Shown here in pieces: positions 25,501 through 37,881 of a stretch of 64,000 bases of DNA (position 1 is its first letter; each line of letters opens with the position of its first letter). The position numbers and the translations under genes are program-made. Origin of the DNA: Paracentrotus lividus (Eukaryota; Echinodermata; Echinoidea; Camarodonta; Echinidae); the NCBI GenBank assembly GCA_940671915.1, contig CALNVZ010003426.1, positions 31,108,229-31,172,228 of the forward strand, given 5' to 3'. A model generated the notes under the pieces. It was not told the origin of the DNA. It did not search any database and saw only the letters and a list, made by a program, of their open reading frames with translations.

Positions 25501-26302
25501 CTACTAGTACTGCAAACATCAGCCTTTCTAGTCCTTCCATCACTGAGTAATTAATGAATGAAATGGGCTCATTAACCATTTTTACCGTTTTCCTTCATTT
25601 TGGGGTATTTACGCCAATTTTCACGAGTGTAAATAAGGCATTAAACGTTTCGGTAGCAAAAATTCTCGGGTGACCAAAGAAAATATAGCTAAGTGTCTAC
25701 CAATACACAAAATTTGGAGACAATACTAGGTGGGACGAAGGGTGATCCTTGACCTTGAACTTGGCCTATTTTTGAAATATCTAAAGTTTGAGGGCGCCCT
25801 CCGCGAAAATGTGATGCGCTGTCGAAATTTTTTTTTTTGCAATCTCTAGAGCTAGTGATAGTCTATCATTGTATATATCAAGATTTGCTCATCTTGCCAT
25901 ATTTTTCTGTGTATGAGCTTCTAAACATGCCTTCAAAATTTTGCATTTTTCATCTAAAGCCATTTTCAGAGGCCTCTTGCGCGATAACGCAATGTCCGAT
26001 TTGCGCCATTGTACATTCATTTGGTAGAGCATATAAAGTTCTTTCATTTTGGAAAGAAGGAGTGCCTAATCTGTCAAACTGAAGATACAACAGCTTCCCA
26101 AAAGTGGCACATTTTTACAAAGCCCAACTCTCTGACTGTGCATTGGTTGCTAAGAAGGCCTGTATCTTAGCAACCGAATGACCTTGGGGCAAAATATTTG
26201 AGAATTCTCCGTCAGACACTTGGGCGAGTATTTGGTGCGAATTTGAGCAAAATCGAAGGGGGTCGGGTGGCAAGCACTGGTTGATTTGATGTGGATTGAC
26301 CC
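22529..26302. mobile_element. 3.8 kb giant foldback with tandem-repeat arms
   Basis: A large inverted repeat: the left end GGGTCAATCCACATCAAATC is mirrored at the right end (GATTTGATGTGGATTGACCC at 26283-26302). Arms of about 1.7 kb (22529-24260 and 24584-26302) are highly similar; symmetry centres near 24415. The inner part of the arms and the loop is a tandem array of a unit of about 195 bases, each carrying TTAATTACTCAGTGATG and AATGACCTTGAAAT. The outer part is unique, with a mirrored open frame at 22788-23003 and 25837-26082. This design (long inverted repeats made partly of tandem units) is that of foldback transposons such as the TU elements described in sea urchins. Confidence 0.85.
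23285..24583 (+). repeat. Tandem array of ~195-base units, three-unit higher-order period
   Basis: Units begin near 23285, 23484, 23682, 23870, 24066, 24264 and 24451, spaced 199, 198, 188, 196, 198 and 187 bases. The spacing pattern repeats every three units (about 583 bases), and unit text agrees: units 1, 4 and 7 share GGTTCAT/A, units 2 and 5 share AGTTTC/GGTTTC, and units 3 and 6 share TTTGTGATGA before the TGACCTT core. The complementary array follows in the right arm. Confidence 0.8.
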
Positions 26303-27412
26303 ACTTGTAAAATTTTACACATTGTACATGTAGCCCTACAGTGCTGTTTATATTGAAATCAAGCTAAATTCCAGTTTGAAAAAGCACATGTACATGTACA
26401 TACCGGTACCTGTTTATGTAGGCCCCTACATTGTTTTTTGTTTTTTGTTTGTACAGTATGTACATTTGTACTGTTGTACATGAGTTTGCTTCCATTGTAT
26501 TTGATTTATACCTCAATAAACTAGAATTATTAAAACAAACTACATGTAGTTTCTGTTTCAAGGCACACTACATGTGATGGAATATAAATTTCCACAAACA
26601 ATCATGTAACTGGCTTGCATAAATACATGTAGGACTACAATGTACATGTACTTACAGTATATAGATTTTGTAATTGGAAACTTTAAAATAACTGTCATCA
26701 AAATTATTTTCACCTTTTAAATTGAAAGGGCGTTTTAGAAATCTAAATTACCGTTTTGCCAATAGAGATTACCAGCTTCATGTGATTGAAGAATACACAC
26801 CCTTCCACATGATGTCTTTTTTGCTCTCTCTTTTTCCTTTTCATTCAAGGCCTATTATTTGGCATTCATGTGGTGTGTTTCCTGTTTATTTTGTTATACT
26901 GTATGTTGGCTTAATATAGTCTCATGAAAAATAACTTACTAAAGTTATTAACTTTACATTTAGGTACATGTAAGTATCATTTGGCTACATTTGTGCACAC
27001 ACATTTTGTATTTTTTATACAAAAATAACAAAATTCATACTTAACTTTCAACATGGATGGCATTGGCAAGTTTAATAAAAGGATGATTGGGGATTTCAGT
27101 TTTACATCGACCTGTACATGTTTTAAATATACTTCTCAATTGTATACTTCGAATAATGAATTTTCCTAACATTTAAACCCTCAAGATGGTAGGAATATTT
27201 AACTTGACAGGAGAGAGCCATATTTTTTATGATTTTATTATAACAAACAAGAGATTATGCCTTTGCAAACTTCATTTGATATTGCTTTCTAGGGCTCAAA
27301 TTTAACAGTGACCCGTGGGCCAATGTCCACCTGAAACTTCATTGGGCCACCTGAAATATTTAGCAAAAACCCCATTCTACCATGTACATGTAGTTCACAT
27401 ACATGTAGTTCT

Positions 27413-28121
27413 AGGACAACTACCCCTGGACAATTACCCCTGGACAACTACCCTCCTGTCTAAACTCTACTCCCTCTCTACCTAACCCTTTACTGCGGCA
27501 GCCCGTACACGAAGAGTACGGGCTGCAAGTTATTAGCAACAAAACATGAGGTGCCTTCCCTTTTCCAGACAAGAATGTCAAAATTACGGAATGAAAGATG
27601 GACAAACTTATTTTATTTATTAGTTTATGTAATTACAATACTAGCCGGATGTCTATCCTCATTTTTTATGATGATCATAAAGCAAAAAAATGGCATCAGA
27701 ATTGCTGTTACAGTGTAGTTAAATGAGTCACTTTCGCAGTGATTAGTTTGCAACACGCATGCGCGACATCGGCAGCAGCTATATACTCTACACGCTAGTA
27801 TTTTGACATAGATCGGAGGAGACTCTGAAATGGACTGGAAAATACAAGATTTCTTAAGTGCACACAATTTTTTAGGAATATCTGATTTGCATCTAGTCTG
27901 TTTAGGTAAATGACATTAAATATGAATTATATTTTTGCTATATTTTACCAATTCTTAGTGGTATTTTTAACCATTCCAAATTGCACTTTAAAAATTTGAA
28001 AGGGTTTCTTTCAGGACGCTGCCACTTCGTGGCAGCCTCCCGGGGCTACTTAACCCTAATCCTACATGTATTTTCTGGGTGGTAGTTGTCCTGGGATAAT
28101 TGTCCAGGGGGTAGTTGTCCT
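27413..28121. mobile_element. GGACAACTACCCCT foldback
   Basis: The left end has GGACAACTACCCCTGGACAA repeated in short form; the right end (28081-28121) is its inverted counterpart (TTGTCCAGGGGGTAGTTGTCC). About 700 bases, with no coding frame. A perfect GCAGCCCGTAC hairpin lies at 27498-27526. Confidence 0.6.
27498..27526. repeat. Perfect 11-bp stem hairpin
   Basis: GCAGCCCGTAC, a seven-base loop, then GTACGGGCTGC. Confidence 0.85.
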
Positions 28122-28409
28122 GGTACGGGAAGTGGCTCTGTTTGGCCACCTGAAGAAAAGTGTTAATAGCTCTTTGCATGCCAAGGAAGGAAACCATATT
28201 GGATGTTGATTCTCTATTACGGTATGCCAGGGGTCAAGGGGTCATGTTCATGTGCATCACAGGTATTCCAGGAGATCCTGTTCTAAGGGTCTAGTTACAT
28301 GTAGAGGGTTGATGTTGACAGGTATGACTGGATGGAGGATGGTTGGTAGAGCTCTAGCCAAAGCATACATGTAGGCCTACCAACAGTGCAGGCTATGGCA
28401 TCTGTGAAA

Positions 28410-28447
28410 CCATGGACCTATAACTTTAGACAGTTATAGGTCCATGG
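28410..28447. repeat. Perfect 16-bp stem hairpin
   Basis: CCATGGACCTATAACT, a six-base loop (TTAGAC), then its exact complement. Pairing resumes further out (GGCAT at 28397-28401 with ATGCC at 28459-28463). Confidence 0.85.
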
Positions 28448-30079
28448 TGAAACGAACATGCCAGAGTCTTTGAAGACTTGAGATTAGAGAGCTCTCCACC
28501 TAAACTTTTTTTTTTCTTTTTTTTTTCTTCTTAGGGCCATGCCCCTTAAGATTTAGTAAAATTTGAGGTCTGGGAGATCCATACTTTACAAGTCATGTAG
28601 GCTACATGGACATGTAGGCCTTTACTGTATAAAATACTTTCACTGGATCTGCTTTTTATACCAGACAGTCCATATTTCTAACTGGTCAGAGATATCTCCA
28701 ACCATAAATCGGGTGAACAAAACGTCACATGCTCCACGAACCATGAACCGTCCTCTCTGTATCAAATAAATTTTTTCAAAGAGGATGGTTCGCGATGCAT
28801 ATGACAAAAGGATTAAAAGAAAAAAAAATATAAACGGAATATTTCATTATGTCAGTGTAGACACAAGAATGAAGAATTCCTCTTCATAATCGCAGTGTAC
28901 TGTCCTCATAGTCATAGTCAAATCTGTAAGTGATGACCATAAATCTTCCAGACATTTTTCTGAGTCCCCAATGTGTCATTGAAAAGGTTTTTATTATTCT
29001 ACTCCCATCTTTCAGTATTATCACTGCTGTATTAAAAAGGGAGTTCTGTTTATTTTGAAGACTTTACAGTCTACAACTGTGGAAGAAGGAAGTCCCTTGT
29101 GTTTGTGGAAATGCCTGGTGTATTTATTGAGATCACTGGGATCAGGCCTAATGTTGTTGATGTTGAACTTGAGGTTTCAACCTAGAAATGGGACAGATTC
29201 CACCCTCCCCCCTCCCCCCCCCTCATTTTTGTTTTAAAGAAATACTGTTTGGGACACTTCATTCCTGCGGCTGGCAGAAGGGCATATGAGGATTTTTGTT
29301 GAGCTCTGAGGGGGGGGGGGGGGCTTAACCCCTTTAATATATTTTCTCCAATTCATTTCTCACATTAAAAAAAAAAGACTATTACATGTACATGTATATA
29401 TGCATATGAATAAAAATTAATTAATAACAAAAAAAACACGAGTTTAGAAAAGGTGTGGTTAAGAATCACTGTGTGAACCCGAGTGAGATCTTATGGTCAA
29501 GTCTGTAGACAAAATTCTGGCAGGAAAGAATATGAGCATGCAGAGGTTTAAATTGTTTGATTTGATATTTACTTCAGCAGTGTGCATTGTTTTTATAGCC
29601 AAACAGCCAAAAAAGTGTAGCTGTCTTTGTGCAGCTTTTACAGAAGTGCATTAATAGTAAAAAAAAAATAAAGTATTGTACATTTTCAGTGCGGCTAATG
29701 TGGATTTTCCAGTTGGCTTAGTGTAAATCTTGTGGTTACCTGGTCAGACTAAGGGTTTATTCATGATACTGTATACAGTGTAGGCACAAGGAGTCTACTT
29801 GTCTGGAAGAAAACACTTGTGGGGGTTTATTTGTTGAAACATTAAAAGAGTCCGTGTCTGGGCTTCTAAATTAAAAAAGAAAACAGATTTGCTCTGCAGC
29901 TAAATGATTTTCCAAGAAGAGTTTTTTTTCTGCAGAAAATCTGGTGGCTGTATCATGATTTTTGTATTTTTTTTAAATGCAGTGTTCAATTATGAATACA
30001 TTACAGATTCATACCCCAATAAAATAGGCCTACAATCCATGTACATTTCAAACTACATGTATCTGGAATTCATAATCTT

Positions 30080-30598
30080 AAAGGGGAAATTCACCCTGAA
30101 ATTTTATTAGTTTTAAAAAATGCAGAAAAACAAAAGAAAAATATGAGTGAAGGTTTGAAGAAAATTAACCCAAAATTGGCGAAGTTATTAATATCTCAAG
30201 TTTTCAATATGTGACGTCGCCGATCAGCTCTCCCATGTGTTGTTGTGTATGTAAATTAATTAAATTTGACTTTTTTCATGGTTCTCGATAAAGGAATGGA
30301 TCTATTTCGTAGAGGCATGTACATGTATATGAACATACACTATGCTTGATGATATATCGACAGTACAGGTGAAATAATTCATATTCTTCTGAAAAAAATT
30401 ACACTCTATGGAATTTACATTACATAACACGTAGAAGAGGAGCTCGCATGTGATGTCATAGAATCAAAACTATAAACATTCATAACTTCGTTATTTTTTG
30501 GTCGATTGTCTTCAAACCTTCACTCATATTTTTCTTTTATTTTCCTGTATTTTTTAAAACTAATTTACATTGTGTAAATCCAGGGTGAACTTTCTCTT
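30080..30598. mobile_element. AAGGGGAAGTTCACCCTGG foldback, copy 3
   Basis: 519 bases; the ends are slightly diverged (AAAGGGGAAATTCACCCTG on the left). It lies about 350 bases upstream of the ankyrin repeat 3 exon. Confidence 0.8.
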
Positions 30599-30948
30599 CA
30601 CTGCTTACTCGTACAAATTCTATCATTTACATACTCGGTTTTTATTAGTTTTGTGGATAGCTTCTATACAATGAAACCTAAAAGGCTGTTTTAGCCTTGG
30701 ATGCTTTTAGCATGCTTACAGTATCGCATCATCTCGTAATGCACTGTGAAGGTTGATTACGTTTAGAATTCAATAAAAAAAAAAGAAGCAAACATGAAGT
30801 TCCCATTTCCAGACATACATGAACATGTATCACTGTTGGTGGCAATCTGCCAGATATATTTATGTACCTTTTACATTAAATCAACTTCTCAATAATTTGT
30901 TGATTATTTTATTATGTTTCTGTTTTTGTTTTTCTCTTCATAATTTAG

Positions 30949-31023
30949 AACAATTACTGGGACACTCCACTCCACTTTGCAGCCCAATATGGTCACACTG
31001 ATGTAGTATCTACGTTATTAGAG
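30949..31023 (+). CDS. ANKS1A: ANKS1-like exon: ankyrin repeat 3
   Basis: Short 75-base, 25-codon exon, phase 0 at both ends. It encodes NNYWDTPLHFAAQYGHTDVV and ends with STLLE, a complete ankyrin core that aligns with human ANKS1A [20 protein letters not shown] followed by KVLLE. The acceptor is TTCATAATTTAG at 30948 and the donor is GAG|GTAAGG, a strong consensus site. The exon is symmetric, so skipping it would keep the reading frame but remove most of one ankyrin repeat. A 519-base foldback element (30080-30598) lies about 350 bases upstream in the preceding 9.5 kb intron. Confidence 0.94.
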
Positions 31024-34000
31024 GTAAGGAGATGGGATAGGCTACCATTCACTGGTCAAAGAAGAAAGATGGAATTGGCTACCAGTCACAGAAAAGAGGA
31101 CATAATTCAAGAGTATTACAACTGCGTAGGAAATAATACATTGTAGGCCTACATTTATAAGGAAAAAAGAAAAAGAAAAATGATACTTTGTCTGCTGATT
31201 GGCAAAAGGGTATTTTGTTGAAATTGACTGCAGAAAAGAGAAATAGGGGATAAAGAGAGGAATTGGGAAGGGAATGATGGAAATAAAAACATAAATTTAA
31301 TAGAAGAGGAAGATTGAGGAGCAAGTGTTTTGGGAAGGGGGAAGGTGTTGAGAAGAAGGTGGGGCTAGCTGGAGAAAAGATATTGAATTAGAGGGCATTG
31401 ATCCTATGTAAACTACAGGAATGCAAGAAAGGGGGAAACATTTCCAATATTGTACTTCTTCAAATTCTGTATGCTTTATGTCAATTATTGTACACTCTTC
31501 ACTTCCTTATTATGTATCATCTGAAACATATCAATTAAACGCAGTTTCATTTTCAGAATGTCTTGAGATACCAGCCTATATCTAGTTTGAAACTTGTCAC
31601 ATCTGATAGTATCCTAATGTTCATTAGACTAATTACTATCAAGTAGATGTAATTTATGTTATCAGGTTAATGACAGCTCATCCCATATGCACCTTGGCAT
31701 TGTGGCATGCATGGCATCTTTAAAGAGAAACATTAATTTATTATCCTGCAATGAACATTATGGGACTTGTTAATGTGGTGCCCTGCAAAAAGGATCACAG
31801 ATCTATAGGAAGTGACCATGAAATAACTTATAAAATAGAATATTCCAAATGACTTACGTGCAATTCCATCCCCCAAAAAGCACAAATACAGTGTAGGCTT
31901 ACTGTGCAATGAAATAAATTTAAGTTCATGCTTTTACAGTGAAGAAATATCCCTTGTAAAATGTTTGTATTATGAACAGTGCCATAAAGACTAAAAACAA
32001 CAACATTCCTTTTAATCATCCAAATATGTTTGACATCTGAACTTTGTCAGGAATGCAGAGCTTGGATGATGTAACACGTTCCTGGTGAAGATAGGGGGAG
32101 GAGGGGGAGGGGCGTGGGAGACGAGTGATTGGCAATTCACATGATAGTATTTGCTCCCGTCTCTCATTGAGACACCTCAATGTCATTTGGGGTATATGGT
32201 TTGATTTGAAAGAAAATTGAAAATGGGTGAAAATAAAACAGCTGATACATTTAAACACAAATGTACACAAATATAAACTTACACATGTATCAGTCTTTAA
32301 AAGTATGTAAACATTTAATACAATACAATATATTAGGCATTATTTAAGCCAGGTCAAAACAAAGCTGGGTCTAGGACATTGTACATGTAGGCTACATTTG
32401 TACAAGGTACATGACCCTATAGTCCATGGCTTTACACATACCAATCATCCTGGGGGGATGGGGGTACCCTCTGGTCCGGGCTCTGTCAGTTAAAAGAAAA
32501 GTTCCTAAACAGGGGCTCCTTGGGGGCTACAGTACTGTAGTGAGCTGTATAGGGAGGTTGCCATATTATAAGTCTTATAGTGCAACAACATCTCCCCCCC
32601 CCCCCCCCCCCAACCCCCAAGCCCTCAAAGAAAAGAAAGGATTTAGTCAAGCACTAGATCTATATGATTAAATACAGCCTAGGATACATGGAGGAAAATG
32701 ACTCCCTTTGTTATTATTCAACGAATGTTTACCCCCATTGGCTAAATCCCATTGTTAGGCAACTTTAGAGTTACAATCTCATCTCCACTAGCCTTGTTTT
32801 GGTGTGGTGTATTCTCCAAAATTATGTAATAAGGCAAAATAGTATTGGCAAGTTTTGTTTGCCTGAACGCAATTTGTAAGTCACTACACATGCATGTTTA
32901 GTCATCGTTTAAAGGGGAAATGATAATTGAAATTTAAAAAAAAATGCACATACATGTAGGAATGTGTATATTGAAAATACATCATCATAGGAATTAAAAT
33001 AGGAATATATTTATTGAAAATACTTCATTTGTATAACTCATGCTACATGCAGGCAACAAATCAAGAAATAGAATTAGTATGGAGACATTATTTTACATTT
33101 TAACTGCAGAGATCTTTTGGTATTTAAAAGACCTTTCATGGGATACAAAATCATGTAAATTATATAATATTTTAATACTGTTTTACAGGTGTGCATGTAC
33201 ATGTATGTATATATAGGCCCTATTAAATGTAAACATAATATATGAAAGCGACATGTAGGCCAACATGTGGCTTACATGTAGGCATCAATTAGTTTATTAG
33301 CAGGTACATGTACAATCATTTAATTCTGAAATTAGTACTGAATCATTGATTGATTTGTTACCAATATTGTAATCAGCATAATATATATTGACAGATACAT
33401 TGTATGTCATACAGCACACTCAGTTTTACACAATTTAGCCTTGAATTGTTCATTGTAATCTGTTAGTGAATTGCAGAGATTAGTGTGGAATTTTGCTTTA
33501 AATGACCTCTGTGATTGTTGTATTGATAGTGATATCAACAATTTATGTAAACAAGTGTCTGACGTTCAATATCCGTATTGATTGCGCTAGACAAGTACAT
33601 GTAGTTCACATGTGTACAGTAGAACAGTGCATACATATACATTTCTGTATGCATAACCTGTCAATTCACAACCATCATTCAAGTTTATACCAGAAATGAT
33701 TTGCCGTTTATAAAACTTTATTACTCGAGTTTCCAAGCATTTTAATGATATTCATATTCTTAAATCATTCTGAAATGTACAGGAAAGCGAATGCCATACC
33801 ATCCAATTTACATAAAAAGTAAATCTACCCCACTTGATTTGCTCCTTTGTCGTATTTATTTGTGACTTGTTATATAGCTAATGTCACTTACATTAATTCC
33901 CCATACATCTTCCATCCATTTTCCTCTTGTCAATTTACTGTTAAATGCTACAATTAATTCCCTTACCCTCTGTCACAACATCATAAGCAGTTTGTAAATG

Positions 34001-34262
34001 AGTTTTACATAAACAGTTTATCATTATAAAAACACCCCAGTTACATTCTGGTCATGTTCTTGTCACATTGAAAAATTATCAACTAAAAAGAAATACTAAA
34101 AAAAAAGTGTATGGTACATGTATCTTGAAAGGGTAAAGAGAAACATGCCACCTAAACATTTTTTTTTCTAATTTCTTTTCTTTTGGTTCTCTTGTTTAGT
34201 ACTGAAGGAATATTTATAATTATTTATCAATCATTTTTATAATTTATTCTGTGTATCTCTAG
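31024..34262 (+). other. ANKS1A: Intron between ankyrin repeats 3 and 4
   Basis: A 3.2 kb phase 0 intron. AT-rich, with an 18-base C run at 32594-32611 and repeated TACATGTA words; no clear mobile element with both ends was found. Confidence 0.75.
32594..32611. repeat. Poly-C run of 18 bases
   Basis: Uninterrupted C tract; similar C or G runs of 9-26 bases recur across the window. Confidence 0.9.
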
Positions 34263-34484
34263 CATGGAGCTGATCCCACGTTATGCAATCGTAAAGAGGA
34301 GGGTCCACTGGACCTCGCTGCCCAGTACGGACGCCAAGACACCGTCCAGCTTCTGGTCCGACTTAGACCAGACCTCCTTGCCAAGATTCCAGACTCTCGG
34401 TCCCTCCTTCATCTTGCTGCTAAGAACGGTCATCATCGGATCGTCAAGCTATTACTTGATGCTGGCTGTGATATCAACAAGACG
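34263..34484 (+). CDS. ANKS1A: ANKS1-like exon: ankyrin repeats 4 and 5
   Basis: A 222-base exon of 74 codons, phase 0 at both ends. It opens with HGADPTLCNR (the tail of repeat 3), then GPLDLAAQYGRQDTVQLL (repeat 4) and SLLHLAAKNGHHRIVKLLLD (repeat 5), ending AGCDINKT. Human ANKS1A has TPLDLAALYGRLEVVKMLL and [20 protein letters not shown] in the same order. The acceptor is TGTATCTCTAG at 34262 and the donor is ACG|GTAGGG at 34485. The exon is clearly richer in G and C than the surrounding intron, as expected for conserved coding sequence. A Met-initiated reading in another frame from 34264 is a shadow of this exon. Confidence 0.94.
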
Positions 34485-37400
34485 GTAGGGCTCCTGTGGT
34501 TTCTAACCATTTGGTTTACAACACCAATAAAACCTCAGCCATTTGGTCTAATGGTGTTGGGAATGTGTGGATGGCAGACAAAAGAAGAGTGGGAAACAAA
34601 TTTTATTAGATCAAATGAGCATGGGACTTATCTGGCATCATGAGAGAAAATGGGCATTAGACTAATAAATGAATAAATTGATCATTAGACTATAACGGTA
34701 GTTGACCAAGTGGTTGACCAAGTGGTTGCTGACCAAATAATTCAATAGTTCCTGTTTACTTTTAAAAGAAACTCTAAACTTTTTTTTATAGGGTTGGATA
34801 GAAATTTAACAACTATTTCAGGATTCAAAAGATAATTGTTGACTATTGGTCATGCCAGCAGCTCCTCTGAGGGGAATCTCAAATAGGTCTTCAAGTCAGT
34901 TCAGTGATCTGGAAAGCCATTTAGCCAACCCTTTAAAAAAAATCCCTTTAAGTCTGACTATCATGTTAAGTTGCGGTCTTTTCTTTTGAGTACGGCTATC
35001 AAGTTGAGTTGTGGGCAGGAAGCGCAGTTAGCAAGGAAGCCCCGCTCCGAGGACGTGCCGCATGTCTTGCCGCGGAAAAACACATCGTCCTCTAGGACTG
35101 TTCCTGCCAAATATAGAGCGTAGACAGGAATTAGAGGGTTATGTTCTCAGCTCTCCACATTGAGAGGCCGTTTAAGAACTACTTAGAAGTCATTAAGGTT
35201 AAACGCAGTCCCCCTACATTTATGTGATATTAGCAACTGCTGTGTCCTTCACCGCACAGATTAAGTAGGGGCATCATCATCTATCATGGACTTTGAGACA
35301 CATCTGCGCTTTTGTTTCTTTCAAAACCTTGACTTCTTTTGCTGGAAAAAAAAAGCAAATATATTTGCTGTTACTTCAGGATATACATTAGGCATACATG
35401 TAGGCCTACATGGACTACACTAATTATTGTATTAATGTGGAATTAAGGGAGAATTATGAACTTATAATTACTAGCATCTTGTTATACACCTAACATTTTC
35501 CTCCAATTGTTGTACATTCAAGAAATTATATATTTCTAAAATTCCTTATTAGGGCAAAGGAAAATCTTCCTTGAAATTTCTTAAAAAGCTAATGCAGAAA
35601 ATAATTGGCCTGTTTAAAAGGTGATTTGGAATGAAAACCCCTCATTAAATATTTTTACCTAAAATTTGTCTTCAAGCACTAACTTTTTTTATTATCTACC
35701 TTGTAACTCCTTTGGGGAACAGACATGCTATTTCTACAATGTATATGGAACTTTCTAAAATGTGAATGTGAAATGTGAACTTAAAATTCTTTTAAATTTC
35801 CTCTTGTATTTAAAATAATGAACCTGCATTTAAAAATAATTCACAGGATTTGTTAAATCCTTTTAAACGTACACATTGTAAATCTAGATCCATTTGTTGT
35901 GACTACCGAATTAAAGTTTGAAAACTAAACTGAATCGAATTGCAATATGCACATAAATGTACTTGCATGTTAAAGAGACTATGTTTTAGACAAGTTTATG
36001 ACCCGAAATGGGACCTTCCATAAATTTGTTGTTTTATCCATTGGCTGTTATTGTTTGTGTAGCAGAAAACTCTCACATTTTCAGAATCTTGCAGATGTAT
36101 AATTGAGGTGGATATAAGCATTCTGTCTTTCTGTCATAAACAAAACTGAAAACTGAAGAAAAAAACTACCTTTAAATTGTAGTGGTTACTTCCTTTAATT
36201 ATTGATGGGTTTCTGTTTAAGACCGGTGGCTTAAAGAGAACAGACTCGTTAATGCATCATCTTACTCATGAACACAAAAACCACACTAAAGGAAATCCAA
36301 CTTCCTGTCAAACTTATACAGAGCTTTAAAATTTAGCTATTTTGTACTAACAAGGAACAAAAATATAAGCTATTCTATTCCTGTTTGTCTTACTTTTAAT
36401 GTGACTTTATTTAGAGAAAGAAAAGTGTGATTACATATATGACGTAGGAAACGCAACTTAGTAATATGAAGGACGCAAACTTCAGTTTAAAGAGCATTAC
36501 TGGAAAACAGTAGATGTAGATAGGGATAAAAAGAAAAGAGGAAGTATGGAGAAGTGAATTACACAACATATCAAACAGAAGTATCCGGAAACATTGCACA
36601 AACAAAACGATTAATTATTGAAGAAAGAGGAATAGGAAGTCTCGATCGATGGTGACAGGGAGAGAGGAGTTTGGTGTATGTAAAGCGACTAAAGAATAAC
36701 CATAGAGGAGTATATACATGTACATGTACATAGCTATTAAGGAATTGTATACTTCTTAAAACAAAGATTCTTTGAAATATACATGTTGTAGATAATGAAG
36801 ATTTAGTTTAGGAAAAGTTTTTGAGTAGTTTGGGGGTTGGGACAAAATATAAAGAGGGGTACATGGACATACATGTACATGTACAGAAATATTGTTATTA
36901 ATGATCAAAATGATAGAATGATGCCATCTTTAACATTGATATCAGGAATAGAATAGTGAATCATAATCAGATGATTTTGCATGTTTTGTTCAGTGTAATG
37001 TGGTTCTCCTTCCTATTACATATGGCTCTTTGGTGAATCACATGCAATATGAAACTACTCCACATTTCCATTATTTTCTTCACACCCACACAAACTACTT
37101 CTTTATTCAGGAGTCCACACAAACTTTGTTTTCATCAGGGAAGTTTGTTTTGTTTTTTGTATTGTTTTTAAGATTTTACCTCCATGTACATGTAGTGTAG
37201 GGCCCATTTTTTATTTTTATTTTTTTTATTTTATTTTTTTCAATTGGGAGTCTGGAGTAAAGTGAATATTCCACTAAGAAAAATGTAGTAAGGACGTCAT
37301 ACTCATTTGAATCAATTCAGTGAATGATAGAAATGGGTCAGTTAAATTTTTTTTAAATATCTGGAAATATTATGACTTCAAGTATACTCTGTGATAGAAT

Positions 37401-37697
37401 TCATTTCCTAAACTGCTTGTGCTTTACATGTACATGTAACTGTAGTTGGTTGTAAAAATCAAATACATATGAAAGACAATGCATTCTCCATGTACATGTG
37501 TATGTGTACATGTACTTCTTTTTCTAACACACTATAATACCATTCATCCACAACTTTTAGTTCTCATTTTATTTATTTTTTGACAATTATTTGAAGATTG
37601 AAACATATGATTTAAAAAACATAATTCTCGTAGGAAAAGAAGCTTATTTGATATTCAAACTAATAATAAAATCCCAATTTTCTTTTGATTTCTTTAG
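34485..37697 (+). other. ANKS1A: Intron between ankyrin repeats 5 and 6
   Basis: A 3.2 kb phase 0 intron. A 12-base direct repeat (GTTGACCAAGTG) occurs twice in tandem at 34701-34724. A GC-rich patch at about 35010-35120 stands out from the AT-rich surroundings, but no frame, hairpin or repeat partner explains it. The rest shows nothing recognisable. Confidence 0.75.
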
Positions 37698-37881
37698 ACA
37701 AAAACGGGGACTGCGCTCCACGAAGCAGCTGTGTTTGGGAAGATTGACGTCGTCAGGGTACTTTTAGAAAGCAGACCAGCGATAGACGTCGAGATCGAAG
37801 ACGGTCATAGTGAGACAGCTCTTCAGAAGATTGAATCTCACTCATCCAAAGTCTCTCAAGAAATCTCTAGAATGATCATGG
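37698..37881 (+). CDS. ANKS1A: ANKS1-like exon: ankyrin repeat 6 and C-terminal cap
   Basis: 61 codons plus one base. It starts TKTGTALHEAAVFGKIDVVR, the sixth and last ankyrin repeat (human ANKS1A EMGSALHEAALFGKTDVVQ), continues through VLLESRPAIDVEIEDGHSET and ends in an amphipathic cap (SKVSQEISRMIM), comparable to human SQKSQQIAALIEDHM. The acceptor is TGATTTCTTTAG at 37697 and the donor is ATGG|GTAATA at 37881/37882, phase 1. The six-repeat count in the exons visible here equals that of vertebrate ANKS1 proteins, so the ankyrin block looks complete apart from its extreme N-terminus. Confidence 0.93.

Larger units (their letters stand above)
21405..30948 (+). other. ANKS1A: Intron of about 9.5 kb between ankyrin repeats 2 and 3
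   Basis: Phase 0 intron (GTATAG to ATTTAG). It holds a diverged imperfect inverted repeat at about 21488-21953 (weak), the 3.8 kb palindrome at 22529-26302, the foldback element at 27413-28121, a perfect short hairpin at 28410-28447 and the foldback copy at 30080-30598. Nothing coding is supported; open frames at 22788-23003 and 25837-26082 are mirror images of each other inside the palindrome arms. Confidence 0.8.

Noticed and set aside
22788-26082. Similar open frames at 22788-23003 (-) and 25837-26082 (+)
   Set aside because: They are the same sequence in the two palindrome arms, not two genes; no transposase motif is visible.
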